Positions 1-7,291 of a DNA stretch of 20,457 nt are shown here, one piece after another. Origin of the DNA: an uncultured Collinsella sp. (lineage in GTDB: Bacteria; Actinomycetota; Coriobacteriia; Coriobacteriales; Coriobacteriaceae); NCBI GenBank assembly GCA_900752345.1, contig CAADVA010000175.1, forward strand, positions 1 to 20,457, written 5' to 3'. Positions within the stretch are counted from its first letter, which is position 1. The number at the start of each line of letters is the position of its first letter. The notes below the pieces were generated by a model. It searched no databases and was not told the origin of the DNA. It saw nothing but the letters and a program-made list of their open reading frames with translations. A program made the position numbers and the translations under genes.

Positions 1-924
1 CAGCTCCTCGGCGATCCAGGCCTCGTTGATACGTCCGACGGTGGCGACGGGAATGTTGACGTGCTTTTTGATCTCGCGCGAGCAGGCGGCATGCGAGGCC
101 TGCTGCGTACCGGCGGCGGGAATCGCGGAGCCGCGCTTGATGGTGGTGCCGCCCGACACATGAATCATGTCGACGCCGGCCTTCTCCAGGCGACGTGAGA
201 CGTAGATCATGTCGTTGAGGGTCAGGCCGCCATCGGTGTACTCGTCGCCCGAGATACGGACGTCGATGATAAAGTCCTTGCCGCAGCGCTCGCGAATCTC
301 GGCGATGACCTCGAGCAGAAAGCGCATACGAGCGTCGAGCGAGCCGCCGTACTCATCGGTACGCTTGTTGTAGAGCGGAGTCAAAAAGCCGCCGAGCATA
401 CCGTGGGCGTGCGCCGCATGGACCTCGACGCCATCGACGCCGGCCTTCTGCATACGCACGGCAGCGTCGCCAAACTGATGCGTGAGCTCGTGGATCTCGT
501 CGACCGTGATAGGACGCGGCGCCTCGCGGGCATAGGACGGGCCCACAAAGGACGGGGCGATCAGGCGCGGCGTGCCCGGAATGTTAAAGGCCATGTAGGC
601 GGGGTGGAAGAGCTGCGGCATAATCTTGCAGCCGTACTCATGCACGGCGGCGGCGAGCTTTTCCCAGCCGGGGATGAACGTGTCGTCGTAGCAGCACATG
701 TCGCCCGGCAGATAGGTATAGGTGGGCTCGACCGTCACGACCTCGGTGATGATGAGGCCCACACCACCCTTGGCGCGGGCGCGGTAGTGGTCGACCAAGT
801 CGTCGGTCACATAGCCATGATCGGCCAGGTTCGTGGACACCGGCGGCATAAAGACGCGGTTCTTGACCTCGGTCGTACCGACCTTGATCGGACTAAAGAG
901 CATCGGGTAGGCGGATGACTCCAT
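1..924 (-). CDS. Old yellow enzyme-type NADH:flavin oxidoreductase (partial, N-terminal half)
   Basis: This is the N-terminal 308 residues of an FMN-dependent TIM-barrel oxidoreductase of the old yellow enzyme / 2,4-dienoyl-CoA reductase / BaiCD group, cut by the left edge. The start is ATG at 924 behind GAAAGGA. Visible family marks are LFSPIKVG..VKNRV near the start, an HAAH segment at residues 169-172 (flavin/substrate site) and NKRTDEYGGS at 186-195. Full-length bacterial members of about 640-680 residues continue with Fe-S and FAD/NAD(P) domains, which would lie outside the window. The members reduce activated C=C bonds of enoates, enals or steroid-like substrates; the actual substrate cannot be read here. 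After the HAAH segment, where many relatives read EGYLLDQF, this protein reads AHGMLGGF, so the Tyr is absent. It follows the feo genes on the same strand but has its own upstream region containing an inverted repeat. Confidence 0.9.
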   Translation of the reverse strand, partial: MESSAYPMLFSPIKVGTTEVKNRVFMPPVSTNLADHGYVTDDLVDHYRARAKGGVGLIITEVVTVEPTYTYLPGDMCCYDDTFIPGWEKLAAAVHEYGCKIMPQLFHPAYMAFNIPGTPRLIAPSFVGPSYAREAPRPITVDEIHELTHQFGDAAVRMQKAGVDGVEVHAAHAHGMLGGFLTPLYNKRTDEYGGSLDARMRFLLEVIAEIRERCGKDFIIDVRISGDEYTDGGLTLNDMIYVSRRLEKAGVDMIHVSGGTTIKRGSAIPAAGTQQASHAACSREIKKHVNIPVATVGRINEAWIAEEL

Positions 925-952
925 ACAGGCTTCCTTTCGTTTAAGCCGCTCG

Positions 953-993
953 GCGGCAGTTGCTAACGTACTTATCGTATCAGCAACTGCCGC
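953..993. promoter_or_regulatory. 12-bp inverted repeat upstream of the flavin oxidoreductase
   Basis: GCGGCAGTTGCT (953-964) and AGCAACTGCCGC (982-993) are perfect inverted copies separated by 17 nt. They lie 29-69 nt upstream of the oxidoreductase ATG. No T-tract follows on either strand, so this is not an intrinsic terminator for the peptide gene at 1027. An operator over the oxidoreductase promoter is the simplest reading. The regulator is unknown. Confidence 0.4.
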
Positions 994-1026
994 ATCCGCA
1001 GTCAAACATACCCAAACGCCGGTCGG

Positions 1027-1227
1027 CTAATGAATACCGCGGCCCAAGTCTTCGGCGATTTTGTCTACGCCCTTAAGTGCAGCGCACGTCTTTTTGTTGG
1101 AGCAATGCCCCGTGCAAACGCCACCCTGAGCGCAGTCGGCGCAGGTGCCCTTGCGGTAGATGCGCACGCATACCGCGACAAACGCAATACCGATAACGGC
1201 CAGTACAACAATATCGATAGGTGCCAT
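1027..1227 (-). CDS. FeoB-associated Cys-rich membrane protein
   Basis: This 66-residue protein has one N-terminal membrane segment (about residues 4-22) followed by a short basic, Cys-rich tail with Cys at 29, 32, 38, 42 and 48 (CADC and CTGHC among them). This matches the small FeoB_associated family found next to feoB in many anaerobes. Its role is not established; a part in ferrous iron transport or FeoB assembly is assumed from conserved neighbourhood. The start ATG at 1227 has AGAGGAGG a few bases upstream. It lies downstream of feoB in the same direction, but a terminator separates them, so it may have its own promoter or depend on read-through. The upstream gap holds a TGGTTAACT motif also present in the main feo promoter. 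Confidence 0.85.
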   Translation of the reverse strand: MAPIDIVVLAVIGIAFVAVCVRIYRKGTCADCAQGGVCTGHCSNKKTCAALKGVDKIAEDLGRGIH

Positions 1228-1340
1228 AGCAAGCCTCCTCTAGTTAACCATCACTTACTTTACCCCATCCTCCACCTACCAATAAGGGACAGGTTTATTT
1301 TGGTCGGTTTTATCTGCGGAAACGCCACATCTCCCCCACC
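1228..1340. promoter_or_regulatory. Upstream region of the FeoB-associated peptide gene
   Basis: This gap of just over 100 bp lies between the feoB terminator and the small peptide gene. On the minus strand it contains TGGTTAACT (plus-strand AGTTAACCA at 1242-1250), the same core found twice in the feoA promoter region. I see no clear -35/-10 pair. The shared motif suggests co-regulation with feo, but this is inference. Confidence 0.3.
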
Positions 1341-1373
1341 AAAAAGCCCGAGTGTCGCTGGGACACCCGGGCT
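1341..1373 (-). terminator. Rho-independent terminator after feoB
   Basis: The stem arms are at 1345-1356 and 1362-1373 (12 bp, one mismatch) around a 5-nt loop. On the minus strand the stem is followed by TTTTT. It lies about 30 nt beyond the feoB stop codon. Confidence 0.85.
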
Positions 1374-1402
1374 CGTGGAAAGGGGTTAATCCTTATTCGG
1401 AC

Positions 1403-3730
1403 TTAAGCGGAAACTGCGGCGGAAGCAGCGTTGGTCTCGTCCTCGTCGGTCCATGCATGCTTGGGCATGGGACGGAAGATCTGGAAGAGCATCGCAACCA
1501 GCAGCACGATAGCCACAACCGTCCAGAAGCCAAACTGGCCCAGAACAAGCAGGTTGTAGAACTGGTTGATGAACAGGCCGATCACCCAAGCAAAGGCGCA
1601 CTCGTAACCGATGGCAATCGCGAACCACTTGCCGGAATCCATCTGGTTGCGGATGGCACCCATGGCAGCAAAGCACGGAGCGCACAGCAGGTTGAACGCG
1701 CCAAAGGCGACGCAAGCGCCCATGGTGGGGAACATGCCGGCAAACGCGGTCCACAGGCTCGGGTCGGTCTCGCCCGCGTCGGCAACGGACAGCAGCGAGC
1801 CGGCGGTGGCGACGACGTTCTCCTTGGCGACAAGGCCCGAGACGGACAGCGCTGTTGCCTGCCAGGTGCTAAAGCCAAGCGGGGCGAAGATCCAGGAGAC
1901 CAGGTTGCCGAGCATGGCAAGCACGGAGCAGTCCATGAACTCCTCGGAGATGCCGTCCATCGCGGGCAGGTAGCCAAAGGAACCATTGTAGCTACCAAAG
2001 TTGGACAGGAACCAAACCACGACAGTGGACGCGAAGATGACCGTGCCGGCCTTCTTGATAAAGGCCCAGCAGCGCTCCCACACGTGCAGCGCCCAAGAGC
2101 GGATCGCCGGGAAGTGGTAGGCAGGAAGCTCCATAACGAACGGCGTCGGGCGACCGGCGAAGAGCTTGGTCTTTTTGAGCATGAGGCCCGAGGCGACGAC
2201 GGCAAAGACGCCCAGGAAGTAGAAGAGCGGACTGATCCACGCGGCGGTGGTGGAAGAATCGCCGATGATGGAACCCATGAGCAGGGCGATGATCGGCAGC
2301 TTGGCGCCACAGGGAATAAACGTGGTGGTCATGACCGTCATGCGGCGGTCCTTCTCGTTCTCGATGGTCTTGGTGGCCATGACGCCGGGAACGCCGCAGC
2401 CCGAGGTCACGAGCATGGGGATAAAGGACTTACCGGACAGGCCAAAGCGGCGGAACACGCGGTCCATGATGAAGGCGACGCGGGCCATATAGCCGCAGTC
2501 CTCCAAGAAGGACAGCATGACGAACAGCAGGAACATCTGCGGCACAAAGCCGAAGATGGCACCCAGGCCGGCGACGATGCCGTCGCAGACCAGCGAATCG
2601 ACCAGGCCACCGTCCTCGGTGCCGCCCGCCACAAGGGCGTCGTGCACCACGGTGGTGATACCCGGGACATAGGGGCCGTACTGCGCCGGGTCAACCGAGT
2701 CGGCGTTGTCGCCCGCAGCCTCGACGGCCGCGTCGTAGGCGTCGCGGCCCTGACCGAGCACGTACCAGCCGTCGGTGCCGAAGAGCTGGTCGTTGGTGAA
2801 GTCGGTCACCGTGCCGCCCAAGGTAGAAACGGCGATGTAGTACACGCAGAACATGATAACGACAAAGATCGGCAGGCCCAGAATACGGTTGGTAACCACG
2901 CGGTCGATCTTCTCGGAAGTGCTCATCTTGGCCGGGGCCTTGGTGAGGCACTCATCGATGATGTGCGCGATGACGCCATAGCGCTCACCGGTGATGATGG
3001 ACTCGGCGTCGTCGTCGCAGTCCTGCTCGCACTGGGCGACCAGCTCCTCCACGCGAGCGGCCTTCTCCTTGGTGAGGTTGATGAGTTTGCAGGCGTCTGC
3101 ATCACGCTCGAACAGCTTGACGGCGTAGTAGCGACGCTTGTTGGCGGGAACGCTCGCCGGAAGGTTGTTCTCGATGTGCGTCAGAACGTCCTCGATGGAG
3201 GAATCGAACTTGTGCTCCGGCACCTGACCCTTAGAAGCAGCGGACTTTTTGACCTGCTCGAAGAGCTCCTTGATGCCCTTGTTCTTAAGAGCCGAGATCA
3301 TCATGACCGGACAACCAAGCTTCTTGGAGAGCTTGTCGGTGTCGATCTTGTCGCCATTCTTCTCGACCAGATCGGCCATGTTGAGGGCAACGACCACAGG
3401 CAGGCCGGTCTCGATGACCTGAAGCGCCAGGTATAGATTGCGCTCCAGGTTGGTGGCATCGACCACCTGAACGACGACATCGGGCTCGCCGCTCATGAGG
3501 TAATCGCGCGAGCATTGCTCCTCGGGGCTGTAGGGGGAAAGCGAGTAGATGCCGGGGAGGTCCGTGATGGTAACGTTCTTGTCGCTTAGGAGCTTGGCTT
3601 CCTTTTTCTCAACCGTGACGCCGGGCCAGTTGCCAACGTAGCCGTTGGCGCCGGTGATCAGGTTGAAAAGCGTGGTCTTGCCGCAGTTGGGGTTACCCGC
3701 CAGCGCGACATGGATCTGAGAATCCGCCAT
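1403..3730 (-). CDS. feoB: Ferrous iron transporter FeoB
   Basis: The gene encodes a 775-residue Fe(II) transporter of the cytoplasmic membrane with an N-terminal G-protein domain. G motifs are visible: GNPNCGKT at 12-19 (G1), GVTV with Thr39 (G2), DLPG at 57-60 (G3) and NMAD at 117-120 (G4). A helical region follows to about residue 270, then the membrane part with two Gate repeats, which contain TSGCGVPG and FIPCGAKLP in the first and GLVAKENVV in the second. Between the first membrane helix and the Gate region there is a loop of some 60 residues rich in Asp, Ala and Gly, larger than in E. coli. Length and layout are normal for FeoB. It is third in a feoA2-feoA1-feoB series and ends at a clear terminator. 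A 7-bp inverted repeat between feoA1 and feoB may bind a metal-responsive regulator. Confidence 0.98.
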   Translation of the reverse strand: MADSQIHVALAGNPNCGKTTLFNLITGANGYVGNWPGVTVEKKEAKLLSDKNVTITDLPGIYSLSPYSPEEQCSRDYLMSGEPDVVVQVVDATNLERNLYLALQVIETGLPVVVALNMADLVEKNGDKIDTDKLSKKLGCPVMMISALKNKGIKELFEQVKKSAASKGQVPEHKFDSSIEDVLTHIENNLPASVPANKRRYYAVKLFERDADACKLINLTKEKAARVEELVAQCEQDCDDDAESIITGERYGVIAHIIDECLTKAPAKMSTSEKIDRVVTNRILGLPIFVVIMFCVYYIAVSTLGGTVTDFTNDQLFGTDGWYVLGQGRDAYDAAVEAAGDNADSVDPAQYGPYVPGITTVVHDALVAGGTEDGGLVDSLVCDGIVAGLGAIFGFVPQMFLLFVMLSFLEDCGYMARVAFIMDRVFRRFGLSGKSFIPMLVTSGCGVPGVMATKTIENEKDRRMTVMTTTFIPCGAKLPIIALLMGSIIGDSSTTAAWISPLFYFLGVFAVVASGLMLKKTKLFAGRPTPFVMELPAYHFPAIRSWALHVWERCWAFIKKAGTVIFASTVVVWFLSNFGSYNGSFGYLPAMDGISEEFMDCSVLAMLGNLVSWIFAPLGFSTWQATALSVSGLVAKENVVATAGSLLSVADAGETDPSLWTAFAGMFPTMGACVAFGAFNLLCAPCFAAMGAIRNQMDSGKWFAIAIGYECAFAWVIGLFINQFYNLLVLGQFGFWTVVAIVLLVAMLFQIFRPMPKHAWTDEDETNAASAAVSA

Positions 3731-3805
3731 TCAATCCTTCTTCCTTGTGCGCCCGCGCTGCTTTCTCCGCACGGGCTGGATAATGTGCTTCAAAAAGGCT
3801 GCATT

Positions 3806-3825
3806 AAGTTAGAAAAACCTAACTT
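3806..3825. promoter_or_regulatory. Operator-like inverted repeat between feoA and feoB
   Basis: AAGTTAG (3806-3812) and CTAACTT (3819-3825) form a perfect inverted repeat with a 6-nt spacer, about 75 nt upstream of feoB. The TTAG/CTAA halves resemble DtxR/IdeR-type iron boxes, which are built on TTAGGTTAG. It could be a second, internal control point for feoB. The regulator assignment is inference. Confidence 0.4.
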
Positions 3826-3853
3826 TATCTGCAGAAATATACGCCGCGAGCCC

Positions 3854-4075
3854 TTACTGGACCTCGACGACGGCCGCCTCCTCCTTGCGGATGGAAAGCT
3901 CGTAGCCGCGCACGTTGATCTCGACCGGATCACCGAGCGGCGCAACCTTCACGACCTTGAACGAAGTGCCCTTGATGAGCCCCAGGTCCATAAGGTGGCG
4001 GCGAAGCGCACCCTCACCGTGAAGCTTGACGATGGTAGAGCTCTCGCCCACCTTAACGTCACCCAACGTCTTCAT
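3854..4075 (-). CDS. feoA: FeoA-domain ferrous iron transport protein
   Basis: This 73-residue cytoplasmic protein has the SH3-like FeoA fold. The core reads DLGLIKGTSFKV followed by DPVEINVRGYELSIRKEEA, which is the standard FeoA signature, and the length is normal. FeoA proteins support FeoB-dependent Fe(II) uptake, probably by contacting the transporter. The start ATG at 4075 follows a GGGGGA ribosome site. It lies between a second FeoA gene and feoB on the same strand and is almost certainly cotranscribed with both. The two FeoA copies differ clearly, so they are not a recent duplication. Confidence 0.95.
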   Translation of the reverse strand: MKTLGDVKVGESSTIVKLHGEGALRRHLMDLGLIKGTSFKVVKVAPLGDPVEINVRGYELSIRKEEAAVVEVQ

Positions 4076-4114
4076 CCTCTTGTCCCCCTTTCGGTTTTTA
4101 TCAAATGCTGCAGA

Positions 4115-4357
4115 CTAACCGACAGTCATGATGTGCATGGCAACCTTGGAATCGATGCCAAAGCGTGCGCCCAGCACCGTGACGATGATATTGGCGCCAC
4201 TCGAGCTCACCACGTGGATTTCGTTGCCCTCGACAAAGCCGAGGTCTTTGAGGTGGTGTTTCATGTCCTCATTGCCCTTTACACGAGACACGCGCACGGT
4301 TTCGCCCGCTTTTACCATCGAAAGCGGCATGGCCGGCATCTGCGGTCCGCAAGACAT
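4115..4357 (-). CDS. feoA: FeoA-domain protein, second copy
   Basis: This 80-residue FeoA-domain protein is first in the feo series. The core DLGFVEGNEIHVV and the ending GARFGIDSKVAMHI match the family. Compared with the downstream copy it has a short extra N-terminus, MSCGPQMPAMPLSM. The start ATG at 4357 follows AGGAG with good spacing. Tandem FeoA genes before feoB are common in Gram-positive anaerobes; what each does is not known. It sits directly downstream of a strong inverted repeat that probably overlaps the operon promoter. Confidence 0.95.
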   Translation of the reverse strand: MSCGPQMPAMPLSMVKAGETVRVSRVKGNEDMKHHLKDLGFVEGNEIHVVSSSGANIIVTVLGARFGIDSKVAMHIMTVG

Positions 4358-4399
4358 GAGTTGCTCCTAACGTCAGTTCGTCCTCAACATCGACGCGAT

Positions 4400-4453
4400 A
4401 AAAGTTAACCACGTCTATGTTCGCTTTAGTAAACTAGCACGTGGTTAACTTTT
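4400..4453. promoter_or_regulatory. feo operon promoter region with 15-bp inverted repeat
   Basis: The arms at 4400-4414 and 4439-4453 are perfect 15-bp inverted copies (AAAAGTTAACCACGT and its complement) around a 24-nt spacer. The repeat lies 43-96 nt upstream of the first feoA ATG. Each arm also holds the small palindrome GTTAAC. On the minus strand TTTACT in the spacer, with TTAACT 19 nt downstream in the proximal arm, is a possible -35/-10 pair. The most likely role is paired operator sites for an iron-responsive repressor. A stem-loop in the leader RNA is possible but the loop is large. Confidence 0.5.
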
Positions 4454-4497
4454 TGGAAAGGGTCCCTATTCAGATTTCGAAAAAGTTTCCTATACGA

Positions 4498-4536
4498 AAC
4501 AAAAAGGCGCGGCAAAGAGCTGTCCATTGCCGCGCC
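4498..4536 (-). terminator. Rho-independent terminator after HPr gene
   Basis: GGCGCGGCAA (4506-4515) pairs perfectly with TTGCCGCGCC (4527-4536). On the minus strand the stem is followed by TTTTTGTTT. It starts 9 nt beyond the HPr stop codon. Confidence 0.9.
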
Positions 4537-4545
4537 CTGTCATGC

Positions 4546-4794
4546 TTAGAGCGAGAGGTTTCTGATCGATGTGACACAGGAGGCCTCATCCACGCCCGAA
4601 ACACGGAAGATGATGTCCTCGCCGCACTCGCCGTAGAGGGCCATCAGGCCCATAACGTCGCGACCGTCGGTATGACGATCACCGATGCTGACCGACACGT
4701 CGCTACGATGCTTGGCGATAATGTCATAGAGCAACGCAACCGGGCGGGCATGCAATCCCAACGGATCTTTAATCGTCTTTGTAAACTCGACCAT
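4546..4794 (-). CDS. ptsH: HPr-family phosphocarrier protein with Asp at position 46
   Basis: This is an 82-residue HPr, the cytoplasmic carrier that takes phosphate from enzyme I (PEP-dependent) and passes it to sugar-specific EIIA proteins. The active-site segment is LGLHARPVA with His15 and Arg17. I chose ATG at 4794 because GGAGGGG lies just upstream and His then falls at residue 15; an upstream in-frame start at 4839 would add 15 residues that do not fit the family. The segment R45-D46-V47-M48-G49 aligns with K-S-I-M-G of Bacillus HPr, so the regulatory Ser46 is replaced by Asp. HPr kinase could then not phosphorylate this site. The gene stands alone with its own terminator. A -10-like TACAAT lies at 4849-4854, and a MITE-like element begins about 90 nt upstream. 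It may be one of several HPr-like proteins in the genome. Confidence 0.9.
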   Translation of the reverse strand: MVEFTKTIKDPLGLHARPVALLYDIIAKHRSDVSVSIGDRHTDGRDVMGLMALYGECGEDIIFRVSGVDEASCVTSIRNLSL

Positions 4795-4886
4795 GTCCCC
4801 TCCCACGAAATCGCACATTCGGCCGGCAAACCCAGCCACGTGGTAGCTATTGTAGCGTTAGATGCTTGTCGAGAGCCCCTCCGGAT

Positions 4887-5116
4887 ACCCCGTGGTCAAA
4901 AAGTGGCAAATATGAGTACTGTCACCAATTTAGTAGCAGCAAAATCGAGAGTAAATTGCCTACTTTGAGCGATTCGAAGAGATTGAAAGCCGTCAAACGC
5001 CCTTTATAGGGGGTTAGATAGATTGATTTTGAGTCCATTTTCGCTCAGAACAGGCCGAAAAATATGACACCTCTTTTGCAGCAGTACTCATATTTGGCAT
5101 TTTTTGCCCACAGGGT
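4887..5116. mobile_element. MITE-like element, 230 bp, with 35-bp terminal inverted repeats
   Basis: The ends, 4887-4921 and the complement of 5082-5116, match at 31 of 35 positions and share CAAATATGAGTACTG exactly. The interior is AT-rich compared with its surroundings and has no convincing ORF. This build (short, non-coding, with long imperfect inverted ends) is that of a miniature inverted-repeat element moved by a transposase encoded elsewhere. I could not identify a clear target-site duplication. It fills the gap between the HPr gene and the permease terminator, and its arms could also fold as a long hairpin if transcribed. Confidence 0.6.
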
Positions 5117-5130
5117 CCAAAACCATGCCC

Positions 5131-5168
5131 CAAAACACAAAAGGAGGGGCCTCGTAAGGCCCCTCCTT
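5131..5168 (-). terminator. Rho-independent terminator after the permease gene
   Basis: AAGGAGGGGCC (5141-5151) pairs perfectly with GGCCCCTCCTT (5158-5168) around a 6-nt loop. TTTTGTGTTTT follows on the minus strand. Confidence 0.9.
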
Positions 5169-5215
5169 AGGAAAGGGAATCGATTTATTCCACAGCCGTA
5201 GATTAATCCTAGCCG

Positions 5216-6679
5216 CTACTCCATCATGTCGAGGACGGAGGGGCGAAGCTCGTTCTCGGCGGCCTCAGGATCGGTCTCGCGCAGGCGGTTGATGTAGCGG
5301 TTGTACCACATCACGGCAAGGCCCAGGAAGACAACCACGCCGCCAACGTTGTAGACCAGCGTCAGCCACAGAGGCTGATCAAGCGGAATGGTGCCGCAGA
5401 TAAGCACGAAGCAGAAGACCACGAGCAGGAAGGCGGCAACGACCAGGCCAAAGCTGCGCGAGCCCATGCGGAAGCCACGGGGAGCAGCGTCGAAGTTCTT
5501 GCGCAGCATAAAGTAGGCAAGCAGGATCAGCAGCGGCGGGAGCAGAGCGGTGGCAGCCGTCATGTTGGTGACGATCATGAGCAGGTCGTCGAGGTTACCG
5601 GAGCCCAGGGCCGGGATGATCAGGATGGGGACGACGATGGCGAACTGCAGCCAGGCAGCGCGGGCAGGAATGCCGTGCTCGTTGAGCTCGACGATCTTGC
5701 TACCAAAAACGCCCTTGGGGATCTCGGTGAAGAAGACCTTGATGGGAGCGGAGGTCCACATCATGAGGGAGCCCAGCGTAGCGGCGAGAAGAATCAGGCC
5801 GATGACGCGTGTAGACACTTCCATGGGAATGCCAAAGTGGGCAAAGACAGCGCCGAACACGTCGAAGATGCCGGTGGAGATGGCAACGCCGCCCTCGGGG
5901 ATGAACAGGTTAACCAGCAGCGAAGCGCCTGCATACAGAAGGCCGATGGTCAGGCCGGCGATAACGACGGTGCGCACGAAGGCCTTGACGCCGCCCTTGA
6001 GATCGTTGAGGAACACGCCGACGGACTCAGCGCCGCCAACGCCCTGGATGATCCAGGCAAGCGTACCGAAGAAGCCCCACGCAGTTGCGAAGTTGCTCAT
6101 GTCGGGAGCCATGTTAGCGGGAGTAGGAGCCGTAGCGAACTCAACGCCGCCAAAGGCAGCAGCCAGGGACAGCAGGATGAACACGGCGGTCAGGCCGAGA
6201 GCCGCGGTCGAACCGAAGGAGGAAATGGAGCCGATCCACTTAGCGCCCTTGGTCGAAACCCACGTGGCGATAGCAAAGACGACGATCTCGATAATGGTGA
6301 TCCACAGCTGCGAAAGCTCGGCGTTGGCACCAAAGAACACGTAGCTCGCGTAGATGATGACGTTGGGCAGGACGGACGCAAAGAAGAACAGGTTAACGAA
6401 CCAGTAGCTAAATGCCGTCAGGAACGCCCAGCGACCACCCATCGAGGTCTTAACCCATGCGTACACGCCAGACTCGGAGTCCTTGTTGAGGCCGACGAAC
6501 TCGGCGGTAACCAGGGTATAGGGGACAAAGTACAAAAGCGTGGCAAAGAAGAACGACGGCGCAGCTGCCAAGCCGATGGCCGCGTTGTTGTTGATGATGT
6601 TCTTGATACCGAACACGGCGGCGACCGTCATGCCCAGCAGAGCGAACGAACCAATCGTTCCTCGTTTTTCAGAGCTCAT
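5216..6679 (-). CDS. APC-superfamily amino-acid permease
   Basis: This 487-residue integral membrane protein has about 12 hydrophobic helices and belongs to the amino acid-polyamine-organocation superfamily. The first helix carries GMTVAAVFGIKNI, and the following loop has LNKDSESGVYAWVKTSMGG, matching the consensus E.GG.Y.W. region of these transporters. It looks closest to the glutamate/GABA-antiporter-like or YjeM-like branch, but the substrate cannot be set from sequence alone. I start at ATG 6679 (MSSEKRG) because GGGAGGG lies 3 nt upstream; an in-frame TTG four codons earlier is less likely. It is a single-gene unit with its own terminator. The C-terminus is short and lacks a GadC-type plug. 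Confidence 0.85.
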   Translation of the reverse strand: MSSEKRGTIGSFALLGMTVAAVFGIKNIINNNAAIGLAAAPSFFFATLLYFVPYTLVTAEFVGLNKDSESGVYAWVKTSMGGRWAFLTAFSYWFVNLFFFASVLPNVIIYASYVFFGANAELSQLWITIIEIVVFAIATWVSTKGAKWIGSISSFGSTAALGLTAVFILLSLAAAFGGVEFATAPTPANMAPDMSNFATAWGFFGTLAWIIQGVGGAESVGVFLNDLKGGVKAFVRTVVIAGLTIGLLYAGASLLVNLFIPEGGVAISTGIFDVFGAVFAHFGIPMEVSTRVIGLILLAATLGSLMMWTSAPIKVFFTEIPKGVFGSKIVELNEHGIPARAAWLQFAIVVPILIIPALGSGNLDDLLMIVTNMTAATALLPPLLILLAYFMLRKNFDAAPRGFRMGSRSFGLVVAAFLLVVFCFVLICGTIPLDQPLWLTLVYNVGGVVVFLGLAVMWYNRYINRLRETDPEAAENELRPSVLDMME

Positions 6680-6715
6680 AAGCCCTCCCAATCATCTATT
6701 AAATGTCATCTAAAC

Positions 6716-6799
6716 CCGTCCGAGCTGCAAGTGCAAACACGGACGGTGCACCTGCTAAGGGGAATGGGGAAAAGGGAGTCAACAAAGCCATCCCCCTTA
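6716..6799. other. Intergenic inverted repeats between ebgC and the permease gene
   Basis: Two inverted repeats lie here. TAAGGGGAATGG (6756-6767) pairs with CCATCCCCCTTA (6788-6799), 11 of 12. CCGTCCG (6716-6722) pairs with CGGACGG (6740-6746). Neither is followed by a good T-tract on the minus strand. They may shape the 3' end of the ebgC message or overlap the permease promoter. Confidence 0.35.
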
Positions 6800-6832
6800 A
6801 CGGCGCGAAGCAAACGTCCAGGCGGACGAATA

Positions 6833-7288
6833 CTACTTGTTGGGGAAGGAATATCCTTCAACCGTCACGTGCAGTACCACGACGCGGGGATCCGCGGCAT
6901 CGGACACGACACGGTATGCCTCGTCAATTTCGACGACGGCAACGCCGCCGGCAGGGATCACCACCTTCTCCCCCGCACCCTCAAAGCGCTCGCGATCATC
7001 GATATCGCTGTAGGCGCGGGTGCAGGTGAGGCCTGCCTTGGGGGCAACCTCGACGGTCAGGTCGCCGTCGAGCGGAGCGAGCACGGCATGATAGCGACGG
7101 TGACCGACCAGATCGGCAGTGGCCGCCTCGTGAGCGTTCACCCACCAATACACCAGCGAGTCGCCGATGGAGTAAGCCACGTCGTGCTGCAGGTCGGCAA
7201 CACCATCGAGCGCCTGTCCGGTACGCATCCACTTCTTGACGGACTTCATCTGAGCGTCGAAATCGGCGCGCGAGTTAAAGACATGCAT
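6833..7288 (-). CDS. ebgC: Beta-galactosidase accessory subunit EbgC (YhcH/YjgK/YiaL family)
   Basis: This 151-residue cupin-like protein is clearly an EbgC counterpart. The segments VAYSIGDSLVY, GHRRYHAV, EVAPKAGL and IDEAYRVV align with E. coli EbgC in order and spacing, and both proteins end in NK. In E. coli, EbgC forms a complex with EbgA and is needed for full beta-galactosidase activity. The gene starts 3 nt after the ebgA stop codon, with AAGGAGG lying over the end of ebgA, so translation is probably coupled and the subunits made together. No clean terminator follows. Confidence 0.93.
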   Translation of the reverse strand: MHVFNSRADFDAQMKSVKKWMRTGQALDGVADLQHDVAYSIGDSLVYWWVNAHEAATADLVGHRRYHAVLAPLDGDLTVEVAPKAGLTCTRAYSDIDDRERFEGAGEKVVIPAGGVAVVEIDEAYRVVSDAADPRVVVLHVTVEGYSFPNK

Positions 7289-7291
7289 GGC

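Noticed and set aside
1352..3436. A 694-codon plus-strand frame
   Set aside because: Antisense shadow of feoB with the same biased composition and no domain.
4795..4839. Longer HPr start at 4839
   Set aside because: It would place the active His at residue 30, and the better ribosome site precedes 4794.
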